From Chrysemys picta bellii (lineage: Eukaryota > Chordata > Testudines > Emydidae), in NCBI RefSeq assembly GCF_011386835.1, contig NC_088795.1:103042434-103106433 (forward strand): a stretch of 64,000 nucleotides of DNA, written 5' to 3'. Shown here in pieces: positions 1 to 12,309 of this stretch. The position numbers were made by a program, and so were the translations under genes. Position 1 is the first letter of the stretch. The number at the start of each line of letters is the position of its first letter. The notes beneath the pieces were generated by a model that made no database searches, was not told the DNA's origin, and saw only the letters and a program-made list of their open reading frames with translations.

Positions 1-1616
1 TCTAAAAATCCCTTCCTTCCCCGGAGCCTACAACAATCTTGCCAGTTAAGTCTCTTCCATTTATTTATTATGTCCATTTATCTAATTAAAACCATAAAAA
101 AGTGGTCAACTTAATTGATAAGACTCTAGTAGGCATTGTGGAAGAAGTAAATTTTTAGCAGGGATTTAAGAGAAGTCAGTGGAACCAGAAATATAAAATC
201 AATGACAGAAAAATTGGGATTATTTTAGTTGTTTGAGTTTGTCAGCTGTCGGTTCCCTGATGATAGTTATCCTTCCCACCCTAGTTTCAGAGAATGTAAG
301 TGCCATTGACAGTTGGTTTTGAGATGAAGGGTTTGATTTTGACCACACTGTAAGATTTCCATGACAACTTCACATGATTAACACATTTAAATCTCTCTGA
401 AAAGAATGATTTGCGGTTTTTAGGACATCCATGTCTTTTTCCTAACTGCGAAAGAGATATTGCCTAACAAAGGATCACTTACATTTTTTTAATGTAAAAG
501 GATATTAGTTTATCATCTCTAATGAAAGAAACCTTAGAAGCTTAAAAATAACTCTCTTAAGATGCCTTTTTGTTTGGCATCTTAAGATGCCCTAATATTC
601 TGAAAGAATAACAGATGGTTAAATTAAACATCTTGATAACAGTAACTTCAGTACACATCCTGTAATACTGCCTCTTTGGGAGCTAACATACCTTTGTGAT
701 CCACACAGCCTCAATTACTTGTAGCTAGTTTCTTGTTTGCTGCTGCAGAGATAGCATAGTACTAAGCATTTTATAAGTTCTAAAAATATTAAGGTTTTTT
801 GTGTGTGTTCAGTTGCTTAGTATTGATAGAGTTAGCTATCAAAATGAACCCTCCAAAGGAAAAACCATGGCCCATTAAAATCACTGACTTAGGTGATAAC
901 TATTTTATGGTGGGTCAGATGTTGAGTCTATAACTTTATTGTCCTTTTGTTCAGCCATTTGCAAGAAGACCTTTGAGCTGTTGGGCATGATCCTCAGCTG
1001 GTATAATTCAGTGCAACTCCTGGCCCCTTATGTTTGGGGAAATGTTATCTGATTTCAAGTGAAGTAGGTTTCCTTTTGCTTTATAAAATAGGCAAGATCA
1101 CGTGAGGTTAATAAAGAGTGGCAGCCAAGGCACAGGATCTTAACAAAGGATTTGCGTGTGTTCTGGGTGGAGTTAAGTCACAGAGCAGTGTCTTTAGAAA
1201 AGCGTGGAGCAGAACCTGGACACAGAACTGTCTTACTGGAGTTCTGAAATAATTGTAACATCTGACAGTTAAGTCATGTATTACTTTTGCCATCTACTAT
1301 CCCTTTCATATACCTGTGCTTATTATTATGAATAAATTAGATTAGGAATATAGGACCATACTCTGGTTATCTAAACTGGTAACTCCTTTGAATTTGGGCT
1401 GGGTACTGGCAAGAGGATTAGCCCTTAGTTTCTTGGACACAGTATTTATTTATTTATTTATTGGAGGGAGCGTGTTAGAGTGTAAGGGGAGAGCATTGAA
1501 AGTGCTAGGCTTACATTATCCTTTCTCACTCAGGTAATCCATTTCAACCCTTAAGGCACTTTAAAGTGCTGTTTTGTAGTGTTGAAATTTTACTTCCTTC
1601 CCCCTCTTACAACTAG
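1..1616. other. Unassigned AT-rich DNA
   Basis: I see no gene or recognisable element in this stretch. It holds a short TTTA microsatellite at about 1443-1462 and otherwise ordinary AT-rich sequence. The only open frames are short and resemble nothing I know. Confidence 0.5.
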
Positions 1617-1802
1617 AGGTAGCTGGGGAGAGGGGACCAAAAAAAAATTCTTTTTAAAATATCCTTTTATTTTTGAAATTTAAAATATTTCAGCCAGCCA
1701 CCTATAACTGGACAAAAAGATAAACTGTAACAAAAAAAGCAGATTTCCCACTTACAAAATCATGTTAATTGTAAAACTTTTGATGAGTTTGACCAGCTCT
1801 GC
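1617..1802. repeat. AT-rich repeat, possible copy of a dispersed family
   Basis: The right edge reads TTTGACCAGCTCTGC, which resembles the ends of the AT-rich repeats near 6.8, 47.8, 58.9 and 60.5 kb. The left edge (AGAGGTAGCTGG) is only weakly complementary to it, so the boundary is tentative. It has no coding potential. Confidence 0.3.
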
Positions 1803-2339
1803 ATAATATGCTCTCTCTGATGCAGTTGTTAGTGCTGTCATTGAAGTGCTTCATTCTCATTCTTTCCCAGATAAATCAAAATGACCATCTTGAAGCAGTG
1901 ATCTTGTTTTCCATACTGATGGTATTTTACTTCAGCAGGTCTATTAGATTCTGTGTGTCTCATCTTCGTTTCTTACTACTTTGGATGCTTATATGTGCAA
2001 TATTTCTTCATGCTCCACCAACACACAGTAGTGGGTTTTTTTACTAATCAAATGGTAGAAGACCTCTGAGCTGTAATTCCTGAAATGGATGTTTGTGCTG
2101 GAAGTATCTCAAGCAAACAGTTTACTCTAACTTTACCAGATAAAATATTCTGGGGAAAGGCTACCTTGGTTCTGTGATTATATCAGATAAATTGTCCCTT
2201 TGGCGCTCTAATTAAATGAAAGAGGTTAATTGATGCAGAAATGGCTTGATGAGGCACGGGCAGCACAATTATTTGGAGAAGCATGGTTTCTCTAAATTTA
2301 AACAAACTCAGGTTAGATTCATATAGATTTGGATCTGTT
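1803..2339. other. Unassigned AT-rich DNA
   Basis: A 79-codon open frame lies at 1808-2047 on the plus strand. It resembles no family I recognise and is probably a chance frame. Nothing else stands out. Confidence 0.4.
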
Positions 2340-3400
2340 GGGATAGAAACATAGGATGCAATTCAAAAAGCAATTTAATTCAAAATGCTACTTAATGCTA
2401 TAGGCCTAAATTTTATACCTTTGGGCATGCATGTGGCTGCCTCACTCTAGGTGCCCAGGCATGATCTCATGTGTAAGCCCCAGAGTGATTCAAAAACAGG
2501 AGGAAGACAGGTGTTTGTCTGCCTAAATTGCACGCCTACCCAGATTGGGTCCCGTTCAATATCCAGCTGCTGGAGGAGGTGGTGTGTCCCTTATAAATTT
2601 TAGTCTAGTGGTTAGAGCACTCACATCAGTGGGAGGTTCAGGTTCAGTTTCCTTCTCTCTGCCAGCAAGAGAGAGAGGATTTGAACAGGGATCCCCCCCT
2701 CAGGTGACTGTTCTAACCACTGACCTATAGAATAGTCTGTTGTGAGTTCCCTCAATTTCTCATATTGAAACCATTCCACTATGGCAAAATAATTAAAGTG
2801 ATTGGAGTAGGAGATAGGACCCTGGGTCTCCCCAGAGGGTTTGCTAATGACTAGACTCCCTTTATTCTCACATTCCCTTCCTATCTCTGGCCCAATCTAT
2901 TTAAGTGTTTATCCATAGGGGGAGATTTATCCATCACTGGGGTGGGGAGGAAGAGTGGGGGGAAATGATTCACTGGTTGGAGGTGGGAGACCTTGGGCCC
3001 AGTCTAACCACCACCACCACCTCCACTGGCTGTTGTGTATAGCAGGAGGGAGATGCCTAACTCATTCTTGGAAGAAGTGGGTTAGGTGCCTGAGCTGCCT
3101 GATTACATGTGATGGCTTCCTGTTTGTGGATTACAAGCAGGGGTTAGGTGCCTCCCTGCAGTCTTGACTTGGGCACCTATCTCTGAGAGACAGGGTAGAG
3201 CTGAGCCCAAAGCCTATCTCCCATTGCCTAGCTTAAGCAGCTCCACATCTGGTGTTCTTGCTTTTGTGCATTGCATTCCTAGGTGCCTTTCTCTCCCCGT
3301 TTTTTGTATGTGGAGCCTACGGATTGTGAATCACAGTGCTGTTCCTGTGATCTTTCTAGGCACCTAAAAATTAGGCACCAAGATGCTCACTATTGTGACA
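2340..3400 (+). repeat. Old composite repeat with tRNA-like modules
   Basis: At about 2596-2650 there is a tRNA-like A box (TAGTGGTTAGAGCAC) followed by a B-box-like GGTTCAGGTTC. At about 2678-2735 the same kind of module appears inverted (TTTGAACAGGGATC, then TTCTAACCACTGACC). A third inverted piece follows near 2815-2860. The rest (2.9-3.4 kb) repeatedly uses the words TTAGGTGCCT, GGCACCTA and TTAGGCACC. I read it as an old interspersed repeat rather than a gene. I believe similar sequence is common in turtle genomes, but could not check. Confidence 0.45.
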
Positions 3401-5212
3401 ACTAGATTCCTTTGTGGCTCCCACTCATAATTGTATTTCCTTCCAATGTTCGTCACTTTGGTTCCCATCCTTGTGACTGTCCCCAAAGGAGTATACCTAA
3501 TAAGGGTCCCAATCCTGAAATGTGATGCATGTAACCATACTCCTTTGCTTGCAGAGAACTACATTGAAGTCAGTGGGCTCTGAGAGCTCTGGCATCTGCC
3601 CATATACATCACATTATGCTATGATGGGCTAAATCCAACAGTCTACAAGACTAAGCAGGTGTTTAATTTTATATAGAGAGAAATTATTTACATTTGGCTG
3701 CTCCTCATTTCAGTCCCCAATTCCTCTTCCACTGTTTGACCCAGAGTCCCCTCTGCCTTTGAATGGAATGTCCCCAGTGTCAACCATCTCCACCTTCATT
3801 AGTCTTTACTTGCTATCTCAGGGCTGCTGCCGTGCTTGCCCTATATGTTTGTACATACATATAATTTATATCAAAACCGAAGCCACCCTTTCATGTGGGT
3901 CAACCATGACTTTTCTTGTGTGATTAAATATAATTGTGGAAACGCATTTGGATAGCAGAACAAACACTCCTAGTGTGGGCTGATTCACACTAGAAACTCT
4001 TTGTTCTCTCAAAGTAGAAAAACATCCTCATTGAGCTGCAGCAGGAAAACAACTTTCTCAGACATTACCTGAATCAGGATGTTCCAGCTCATTGAATCTA
4101 AACTTATTATATGCCTGAGTGCACTCATACAACAGAGACCAGTGCATAATTAGTAGGCAAGTCCAAGATAGACAAGGTGAGTGCTATCCTGCCCTCCACA
4201 CACTAGAATTTCATAGCGGTTCATTTCTCATATCCATTTAAGATCACTTAAAAATTGTGTTGATAATGACTTAAGTCAGGTCTTGCTATCTATCAGTTAT
4301 CTGTACCTCCTTTTTGAATGCATGATACCCAGCTTTAACAGAAAAATAACGTGAATTAGGAACACTTCTATGTGAAATAGCTTTCAAGCTGTCTGAAGCG
4401 ATCAAAACCAGCTGGCATGTGACAGGGAAGACTGTGTCCTGAAAGCATTACATTAGCCCTTTGTAAGCGGGGGAGGGGAGGAAATAACATCTTACTTCCT
4501 TGAAATACAGACACTGGTTATTGAAAAGATGTACTTGTAAATAGACCCTACAAATCATGGTGACATCCTCCCTATGCATACTTATGTATAGTCTGCATGT
4601 GTTTCTCTAATGGGAGAAAGTGTGTAAAATGCAGTGCAAGCACAGAAAGAGAAATGTTAACACTGTGCAATGTATCTGAACTGAATGTGTGCATTACTTT
4701 TCTCTGATTGTTCACATGCACTCTGAAGAAAACGGTGTGTGAAGCAACTTTTTTATATGGCCACAGTTCTTTTTCCCAAAGCTCTTCTTGGAGGAGCACA
4801 TACAACCCCTACACTCAGGTCTGAGCCTTATTGCTCCGTCTAGCTCTGGATAATTTTCCTTGGTGTGAGTTCTCCATAAATGTGTCTAATTTTTGTTTTC
4901 TTTTCCCCCTTAAGTTACTGAGCTCACCCTGGAAGAGGCTTTACACTAATCTCAGTTTGAGGAATTCTGGTGTAAATTATTAAAGGAGAATGTTAAAAGG
5001 ATAACTTAAAGTGAGTTGTTAAGTATTGGATAAAAATACAATACAAAAACTCATTTGCACAATCAAACTTCCAGTACAGTACAATAAAAATACTGGTATC
5101 CCCGCTGCAGTGGATGATGGGGCATATCACTGGGAGTGTGATTTCAGGATCTTGGCATGAGGAAGGGAATGAAAATTAGCGGAGGACCAAAGACTGAACA
5201 GAGAAAAAAGGG
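3401..5212. other. Unassigned DNA
   Basis: No gene seen. One copy of the recurring word family CATTGAAGTCAGTGGG lies at about 3561-3578. The rest is unremarkable AT-rich sequence with short chance frames. Confidence 0.5.
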
Positions 5213-5641
5213 ACTGAACTCAGGGCCGGCTCTGGCTTTTTGTCCACCCCAAGCAAAAAAAAAAAAAAAAAAAACCTGCGGCGCGGCCGGAGCGAGGGTG
5301 CAGGGGGACCGGCTTGTGGGTGGGGGGAGGGAGTGGGCGGGAGAGAGAGAGAGATGGGGGGCGGCCAAGGCTACAGCAGGGGAGCTGCCACGCGGCCCCT
5401 CCCGCTGTGCCGCCTCCTGCCGTGAGGGCTCTGCTCCGGTTGGCGGGGAGGGAAGGAAGAGGACTGCCCTGCAGGGCGCTCTGGTTCTCCATGCCGCTGC
5501 CCCCTACAGGGCGGCCGGAGCGGAACAAAAAAAAAAAGCTGCCGTGCCGCCCTAGGATTTGGCAGAATGCCGCGTCGAACAATCTGCCGCCCCAAGTACC
5601 AGCTTGCTCAGCTGGTGCCTGGAGCCGACCCTGACTGAACT
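5213..5641. mobile_element. hAT-type MITE, GC-rich, with perfect 8-bp TSD
   Basis: The element spans 5221-5633 (413 bp). Its left end is CAGGGCCGGCTCTGG and its right end is the near complement CTGGAGCCGACCCTG. Perfect 8-bp copies of ACTGAACT flank it at 5213-5220 and 5634-5641, as expected for hAT insertion. The interior is strongly GC-rich and CpG-rich, with an A20 run near 5257-5276 and a second A-run near 5526-5536. Open frames on both strands here arise from the skewed composition and are not genes. It is nonautonomous. The same family recurs at 22300, 35051 and 48885. Confidence 0.88.
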
Positions 5642-5990
5642 TCACAGCATCTCTTTTCTCCCTTAACTCAATAGGTCAGACTGTCAGCTGTTGCCCATCA
5701 GCATAGCTAATGAAATGGCCCAGTGGCTTCTAAATCTGGGTTTGTAGCATCAAGATAAACTTTTTTTTTTAAGAATCTCTTCACTTTTACCAGTAGACTC
5801 AGACTTTTTTAGTTTCTCTTTAAATGTAGGAGAAGACACATTGGATAATATTTCAGAAGGTGCCCAAGTGACTTACAAGCCTATATCCCATTTTCAAAGT
5901 TACTTAGGCGTTCAGGAGACTAAATCTCATTGAAGGTAAAGGGATTTAGTTCACTTATTCACTTTTTGAAAATTGTACATGCTGTCTCGT
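5642..5990. other. Unassigned DNA with an old repeat fragment
   Basis: Around 5860-5955 the text AAGTTACTTAGGCGTTCAGG and GACTAAATCTCATTG resembles the TTAGGCNCCT-type words of the repeat at 2.9-3.4 kb. Otherwise nothing is recognised. Confidence 0.35.
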
Positions 5991-5997
5991 CTTTAAG

Positions 5998-6125
5998 ACC
6001 AAGTAGTGGGAGTCAGGACATCTAAATTGTTTTCCCCATTGTAAAATGGGGGATAATATATGCACCTGCCTCTCTTGGGTCTTGTAAGGCTTAATTCTTT
6101 ATTGTTTGTACAGCTCCTTATGTTT
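5998..6125 (+). mobile_element. MIR SINE fragment
   Basis: The segment TTGTAAAATGGGGGATAATA, then CACCTGCCTCTCTTGGGTC, then TTGTAAGGCTTAATTCTTTA follows the order of the MIR 3' half: the TGTAAAATGGGGATAATA core, an ACCTACCTC word, then the TGAGGATTAAATGAG-like end. It is an old, nonfunctional tRNA-derived SINE remnant. Confidence 0.65.
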
Positions 6126-6477
6126 TTAACTGGAAAGTGAAAAATATTGTAAAAAAGAAGAAAAATACAGGCCTCAGCAAGTGCTCCTTTCCTCCTCAAT
6201 GGATTGACCTCTTCTGTGACTTGCAGAACTGTGGGAATCTGCCTTATTCTGGAATAAGCTGGATAGTGACGAGTATGGCACTTTTGAGTATTGGTGCACT
6301 TCTCACAAGAGCTGGAAAAATTGATTTTTGTTTTCGGTTGGCTGGCAATTTTGAATATACACACATACCCCCTTCATTTAGACTTTCAGTCATTTTGACG
6401 AAAGTGAGCAAACGATTCACAAAATTGGCTGGGTGAGGAGGAGGAGGTGGTGCTGCTGCTGCTGCCTCTTTTTGTGT
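6126..6477. other. Unassigned DNA
   Basis: Two overlapping open frames (plus 6137-6436, minus 6244-6507) resemble nothing known. A GGA/GCT triplet-rich patch at 6436-6470 explains part of the second. No gene is supported. Confidence 0.4.
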
Positions 6478-6760
6478 AAGTATTAGTCCAGTGATTAGGA
6501 CTGCCACTTAGAAGCTAGGAAGAACTAGTTCAAATCCCTGCTCCAATAACTCTTTATTTATTAAAAGTGGAACTTCAAAAGGAGATACTGTGAGAGCTCC
6601 ATACCAGAATATCCATCCATGACTAGGGCACTTTCCTGTGATGTGAGAAAACAAGTTCAAATCCCTTCTCCATGGGGGGGAACCTGGGCCACCCACGTCC
6701 TAGGTAAGTTCCCTAATCATTGGTCAAAGCTCATAAAAGAGGCACGACTCCCACCTCCCT
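6478..6760 (+). repeat. Cluster of tRNA-like SINE modules
   Basis: Two direct modules are followed by one inverted module. The first has AGTCCAGTGATTAGGACT and then AGTTCAAATCCCTG (6485-6542). The second has GACTAGGGCACTTTCC and then AAGTTCAAATCCC (6619-6666). The inverted one has AACCTGGGCCACCC and then TTCCCTAATCATTGG (6680-6724). Box A and box B words with tRNA-like spacing suggest Pol III-derived repeats, but folding would not give a tRNA. Confidence 0.45.
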
Positions 6761-6789
6761 TTGAAATTCCTTGCTTGCTTTTGTCAAAA

Positions 6790-6950
6790 TGCCTGAGTCA
6801 AAATGAACTTTTTTCAGGTTTGACTTTTTCAGTTTGCTCTCAATTATTTAGTGAACTGACATGAATTTGTGAATAGTTTCAATTAACCTGAAACTGAATT
6901 TTTCAGTGAATAAACTATTTGTCTGAAAATTTTCACCCAGATCTACTTAT
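6790..6950. repeat. AT-rich dispersed repeat, copy A
   Basis: The stretch TGAATTTGTGAATAGTTT, then CTGAAACTGAATTTTTCAG, then AATAAACTATTTGTCTGAAA is clearly related to 48105-48178 over about 80 bp, base for base in order. It is a noncoding interspersed repeat of unknown class. Confidence 0.5.
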
Positions 6951-9390
6951 GATCTCACAGTATGTTTCAGAAATGCATATGAAAGGGGAGAGGGGCAGGT
7001 TTTTTTATATATATATATTTGACCATTCCACTGAGAAATACAGAAGGACAGGTGAAAACACTGAATTTTGATCCTTTGATTTTTTGTTTGTTTGTTTTCT
7101 GGGGACTTGCTGTTTGAGAGCCAACTGCATGGAGACAAGAAATGGCCTGAGTACTATTAAGTCAGATACAATTGGATCAATATGGAAATATGCTTCTCGT
7201 AATCAGGCTCCAAAATTGAAATATGGAAAAAAAATCCACTCTCCTTTTGAATTTGAATTCCATTACAGCAAGTTGATACTTTTCGTCCCCAGCTCCAAGA
7301 CCCTGCACAATTTATCTCCAACCTACCTTGCTAATATTAACTTGTAAGGTGTTTTCAAAAGTGTTCCGTTTTGGCCTAACTCTGTTCCCATTGAAGTCAA
7401 TGGCAAAACTTTGGCCAAGCCCCCAGCACTGAGAGCTTTCAAACCCCTCCTCCACGCCCCTAGCTTTCAGATGGAGGTGCTATGTGAACAAGGCTACTAT
7501 TGAAATCAGTAATGGCTCATCGTTTCTGAAAATCAGGACCTTAGCACAGCGGTGTCCCCTTAGATCCACATTTTCTACACCACCGTTTGTATCAGCCTCT
7601 CTTTCAGGGTTTAACACTCTACTGCTGTAGCCAGCCACTCATTCGTTGTCTTATGCTAACATGAAACCCAATCCGCTAATGCAGGGGTTTGTGACTTCTT
7701 CAGATTGTGGGTCACATTTTAATACATTATCTTGTGGCCACCTGCCCTGGCACCCTCAACTGCACAGACTACCTCTTCTTCCATGTGCAGAAATGCAGGA
7801 TCCGTGCAGTTATTGCTTACATGGCAAAGTATTCTTAGGAAAATATTTAATTTTTTAGCTGCATTTTGCAGCTCAACATTAAAAGGACCTAGCACTAAGT
7901 GATCAGCCAGCTCTCTACAGACCATCAGCAAGTGTCCCAGAGAGCACCAGTTGTCCACAGACAAGTGGAGGGAGCTTTTTAGCTAACACATCTATATCTT
8001 GGTAGTGGTCTTCTTTAAAGTGCTCTAAAAATAAACCACACCTGTCATAACTAGTGGCTCCTCAAACAGCTTCAGTTATGTTTGTTTATGAAAAACTTTT
8101 CTAATAAAAATATTTTTCTTAATTTAGGATTGCTTAATTACTATAGTACTGTCATACTGACTTAGATAATTTGTGTAATATAGCTATCTGTAATACAGAT
8201 TTGTGACACAATTTTTTGCGTTTGTGTCATACAAATAATTCTTTCATCTATAGTTTAGATTTAAATAAATAAAAAGGCTTTCATCTGCATTCTACTTGGA
8301 ATTCAACTGGGATTTTAAACCACAATTTGCTACTGTATATACGTGTGAGTTCATCTGTCTATGAACAGATGCACACTGAGAGGACTGGGGCTTCAAGATA
8401 AATCTACTTATTAGTCACATGCTGTGCAAGCTACTGTAGTGATAGCACCAGTGTTAACGCCATAGTTACAAAGCACATGCTACAAATTGGAGTGTATTCA
8501 TCCTTCAAATGCCGACACAGCTATCTTATCTCATCACGAATTTAAAAGTTTAACTCAGTACTTTTGTTAATAAATGAGTGGAGAGTTACATAAAGTGGAG
8601 GTCTAAGGTGCTCTCAAATTCATTATTTTAAATCTCAAAATATTCAGGAGGCAGCTGTTGGGAGTATGTGGGGTGGGGGTGGGAGGAAGAAACTAAAACT
8701 AATGTCCTATGACTTATTCTATCCGCTTTCTGGAGTGAAAATGGTGAAGAGAATGAATATATGCAAAATATTCAGAGACTATATCTGAGATGCTGAATGC
8801 AATAAAGCTAAGATCTTTTACATGCATTGGGGAATTCCAGTAACATGTATCACTCTACAACATTTCTTCACTAGTATTGATCTAATGTATTGCAGACAGA
8901 TTGTTTTCAAGATAGTAAACATTTTAATTTCATTTGTTACACTGAAGGAGGTCATTTTGGCAATAGCCCTTGGTATTTTAACTCACTTTCATCCATAAAC
9001 AATGTGTTGCTGAGATGAGCAAAGAAAGTATTAAGCATTTATAGCTTAAGAAATATTAACGCGTCGTTAGACTGGTGGAAAAATGATCAACGTGGTAAAC
9101 CATTGTTAGATTGTAGTGCCTGACTCTGACTAATATTATTATCCTTATTCACTGATTGGGCTTTTCTGGTGAGGTCAAAGCATCTGCCAGCAGTATAAAA
9201 TTGGGACCACATCACCAAACAAAACCCCTCATATCTATCCTTTATATTAAATGGGTTAAAAAGGAAAGCAGGTGGGGAATGGCAGAAAAGTGGAACTCCT
9301 AATATTTTTCCCATTTGTTTGTTTCCTTTTCCTAATAAGGGTAGTAAGAAATTTCATCTTCTATTTATTGCTGCAGCCTCATCTACCTGT
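6951..9390. other. Unassigned AT-rich DNA
   Basis: No gene seen in 2.4 kb. A copy of the recurring word CATTGAAGTCAATGG lies at 7389-7403. A short TA repeat lies near 7006-7019. Open frames here are short and unlike any family I know. Confidence 0.5.
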
Positions 9391-9394
9391 GGCA

Positions 9395-9795
9395 GCGGTT
9401 CTCAAACTTTAGCAGCCCGAGGACCCCCATTTTGATTTAATTTTTTTTGCGTACCACTAAGCCTCCTGCTCATCCCCAGGCCCCACCCCCACTCCACCCC
9501 TGCCCCTCTTCCATGCCTCTTTCCACCCCCACCCTGAGCGCTCTCCATCCCTGCTCCTCCTCTTCCCTCCCAGTGCCTCCTGCACACTGGGAAGGATGGG
9601 GAGGAGTTGATCAGAGGGGCCCATGGCCCTGGACATAATTCCACCCCCCACCCGAGCGTGTTCAGTCCCCTCTCCTCCCTTTCTCTCCTAGCACTTGCTG
9701 CAGACCAGGGAACAGCTGTCCCCGGTGTGCAGGAGGCACTGGGAGAGAGAGGGAGGAGTTGATCAGTGGGGCCTGTGCCCCCCTAGAGGGGAAGA
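9395..9795. mobile_element. GC-rich hAT-like fragment, right end missing
   Basis: The left end CAGCGGTTCTCAAACTTT has the form of many hAT termini. The interior is C-rich on the plus strand. It contains an inverted pair, CAGTGCCTCCTGCACACTGG near 9571 and CCGGTGTGCAGGAGGCACTG near 9722. It also contains a direct pair, GGAGGAGTTGATCAG near 9601 and 9755. The matching right terminus is not visible, because CR1 sequence begins at about 9796. Open frames here are compositional. Confidence 0.45.
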
Positions 9796-11438
9796 TTGGG
9801 AGATTCCCAAACCTGAACCATCCTTTGCAGGTGACGAATCTGAGGAATTGTCACTGATTGAAGTGTCACTAGAGGAGGTTTTGGAATTAATTGATAAACT
9901 TAACAGTAACAAGTCACCGGGACCAGATGGCATTCACCCAAGAGTTTTGAAAGAACTCAAATGGTGAAAGTGCGGAACTATTAACTATGGTTTATAACCT
10001 GTTATTTAAATCAGCATTTGTACCCAATGACTGGAAGATAGCTAATGTAACGCCAATATTTAAAAAGGGCTCTAGAGGTGATCCCGGCAATTACAGACTG
10101 GTAAGTCTAATGTCAGTATCGGGCAAATTAGATGAAACAATACTAAAGAATAAAATTATCAGACACATAGAAGAATATAAATTGTTAGGCAAAAGTCAAT
10201 ATGGTTTTGTTAAAGGGAAATCATGTCTTATTAATTTATTAGAGTTCTTTGAAGGGGTCAACAAACATGTGGACAAGGGGGATCCAGTGGACATAGTGTA
10301 CTTAGATTTCCAGAAAGCCTTTGACAAGGTCCCTCACCAAAGGCTCTTATGTAAATTAAGTTGTCATGGGATAAGAGGGAAGGTCATTTCATGGATTGAG
10401 AACTGCTTAAAAGACAGGGAACAAAGGGTAGGAATAAATGGTAAATTTTCAGAATGGAGAGGGGTAACTAGTGGTGTTCCCCAAGAGTCAGTCTCACAAA
10501 GCTAAGTGATTGGGCAAGAAAATGGCAAATGAAATTTAGTGTGGATAAATGTAAACTAATGCACATTGGAAAAAATAACCCCAACTATACGTGCAATGTG
10601 ATGGGGGCTAATTTAGCTACAACTAATCAGGAAAGAGATTTTGGAGTCATCGTGGATAGTTCTCTGAAGCCGTGCATGCAGTGTGCAGCGTCAGTCAAAA
10701 AACCAAACAGGATGTTAGGAATCATTAAAAAAGGTGTAGAGAATAAGACGGAGAATATCTTATTGCCCTTATATAAATCCATGGTATGCCCACATCTTGA
10801 ATACTGCATACAGATGTGGTCTCCTCATGTCTAAAAAGATATACTGGCATTAGAAAAGGTTCAGAGAAGGGCAACTAAAATGATTGGGGTTTGGAATGGG
10901 TTCCATATGAGGAGAGATTAAAGAGGCTAGGACTTTTCAGCTTGGAAAAGAGGAGACTAAGGGGGAGGGGGGGATATGATAGAAGTATATAAAATCATGA
11001 GTGATCTGGAGAAAGTGAATAAGGAAAAGTTATGTACTTGTTCCCATAATATAAAAACTAGGGGCCACCAAATGAAATTAATGGGCAGCAGGTTTAAAAC
11101 AAATAAAAGGAAGTTCTTCTTCACACAGTGCACAGTCAACCTGTGGAACTCCTTGCCTGAGGAGGTTGTGAAGGCTAGGACTATAACAGGGTTTAAAGGA
11201 GAGCTAGATAAATTCATGGAGGTTAAGTTCACTAATGGCTATTAGCCAAGGTGGATGAGAAATGGTGTCCCTAGTCTTTGTTTATCAGAGGGTTGGAGAT
11301 GGATGGCAGGAGAGAGATAACTTGATCATTACCTGTTAGGTTCACTCCCTCTGGGACACCTGGCATTGGTCACTGTCGGTAGAAAGGATACTGGGCTGGA
11401 TGGACCGTTGGTCTGACCCAGTATGGCCGTTCTTATTT
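9796..11438 (+). pseudogene. Decayed CR1-clade LINE, reverse transcriptase remnant
   Basis: This is a broken non-LTR retrotransposon ORF2. In order it encodes a pre-RT and finger segment with NKSPGPDGIHPRVLKEL (9910-9963) and, after a frameshift, NDWKIANVTPIFKKG and GNYRLVSL. The palm follows with YGFVKGKSCLINLLEF and VYLDFQKAFDKVPH (about 10303-10341), then SGVPQESV (10471-10494). The frame then jumps to LSDWARKWQMKFSVDKCKLMHIG, so the block that should carry the catalytic FADD is gone. The C-terminal thumb (CPHLEYCIQMWSPHV and LWNSLPEEVVKARTI) sits in two more frames. The 3' noncoding tail GGTCTGACCCAGTATGGCC ends near 11438. The relic cannot encode an active enzyme. It belongs to a different, older CR1 subfamily from the one at 28.3-31.2 kb. 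Confidence 0.9.
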
Positions 11439-12309
11439 TTAAAAGTCTTTAGATGACTGTCTCAGAATTTCCCCCATTATATTAACTAAGATATTGATCC
11501 AAACCTCACTGAAGTCAACGGGAGCTTTTCCACTAACTTCAATGGTTCTCAAATAAGGGCCTTACAGTCTACACCATTTTGTGACGAATTACTTTTTAAC
11601 AGCCTTTTATGCCAAGTGTGGTTTATTTTTTTTTCTTTACATATTAAAGGTTACAGTATTCTCCCCAGCGCCCCTTTGTCCCAAAAGACCAGTTAAATAG
11701 CCTGGTGATATGGTCACTGATTTCATTGTATTTAAAATCTGCTTATAAGACTGTTATTTTGTTACTATTCATCACTTATACACTGTGCAATGCATTAAAG
11801 TGTAATGAATTATCAAGCAAATGCTAAAGAAAGCTGAAGCAAAATGACACGTTTAGTTTTCTGATAAGAGGGTTGACTTTTCAAACTGAGTAGGTTATAC
11901 TGCATAGAATGAGCACAATTGGGATAAGTACTTGGAAAGTCAGAAATTAGATGCATGTAAGGCTTTCTTACATTTAAGCTGGGTCCACGCTAGCCCAACT
12001 GATTCTCAGCTGTTCGGGCCTAATGCACTAAGGGTTCAGAAGGGGTTTGTGGCTGCTTTGCAAAAACATGCAGTCTACGAAGGTGCTCTGAGGAGAGGAA
12101 GGGTAAAATATCGAAATTGGGTCTGCTGTCTGAGCACCCCTTCTACATGACTTACTTTTGTCTCATCTGCCAGACATCAGGAATTGCTAAAGCACTGGTG
12201 CTTTAGCAAAATCTGTGGAAACAGGAAAAACAGGAGCAAGCACAGCTCGCTAAAATGACCTAAGCCTCAAACACATTAATTTTTGTTTTTGTTTTTGTTT
12301 TTCCCTTTT
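11439..12309. other. Unassigned DNA
   Basis: Two copies of the GAAGTCAACGGGA / ACTTCAATGG word family lie at 11511-11545. A 72-codon plus-strand frame (11932-12150) is unlike anything I know. No gene supported. Confidence 0.4.

Noticed and set aside
5144..5645. CpG-rich segment with open frames on both strands, resembling a promoter CpG island or a small gene
   Set aside because: The GC-rich part coincides exactly with a MITE bounded by ACTGAACT duplications; the frames are due to base composition and cross the element edges.
7680..7970. Possible hAT remnant (GGGTTTGTGACTTC ... CACCAGTTGTCCAC)
   Set aside because: The ends are not clearly complementary and no target duplication is visible.
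11976..12010. AGCTGGGTCCACGCTAGCCC as a Harbinger-type terminus
   Set aside because: The match to the 38.76-kb terminus is too short and no opposite end was seen.
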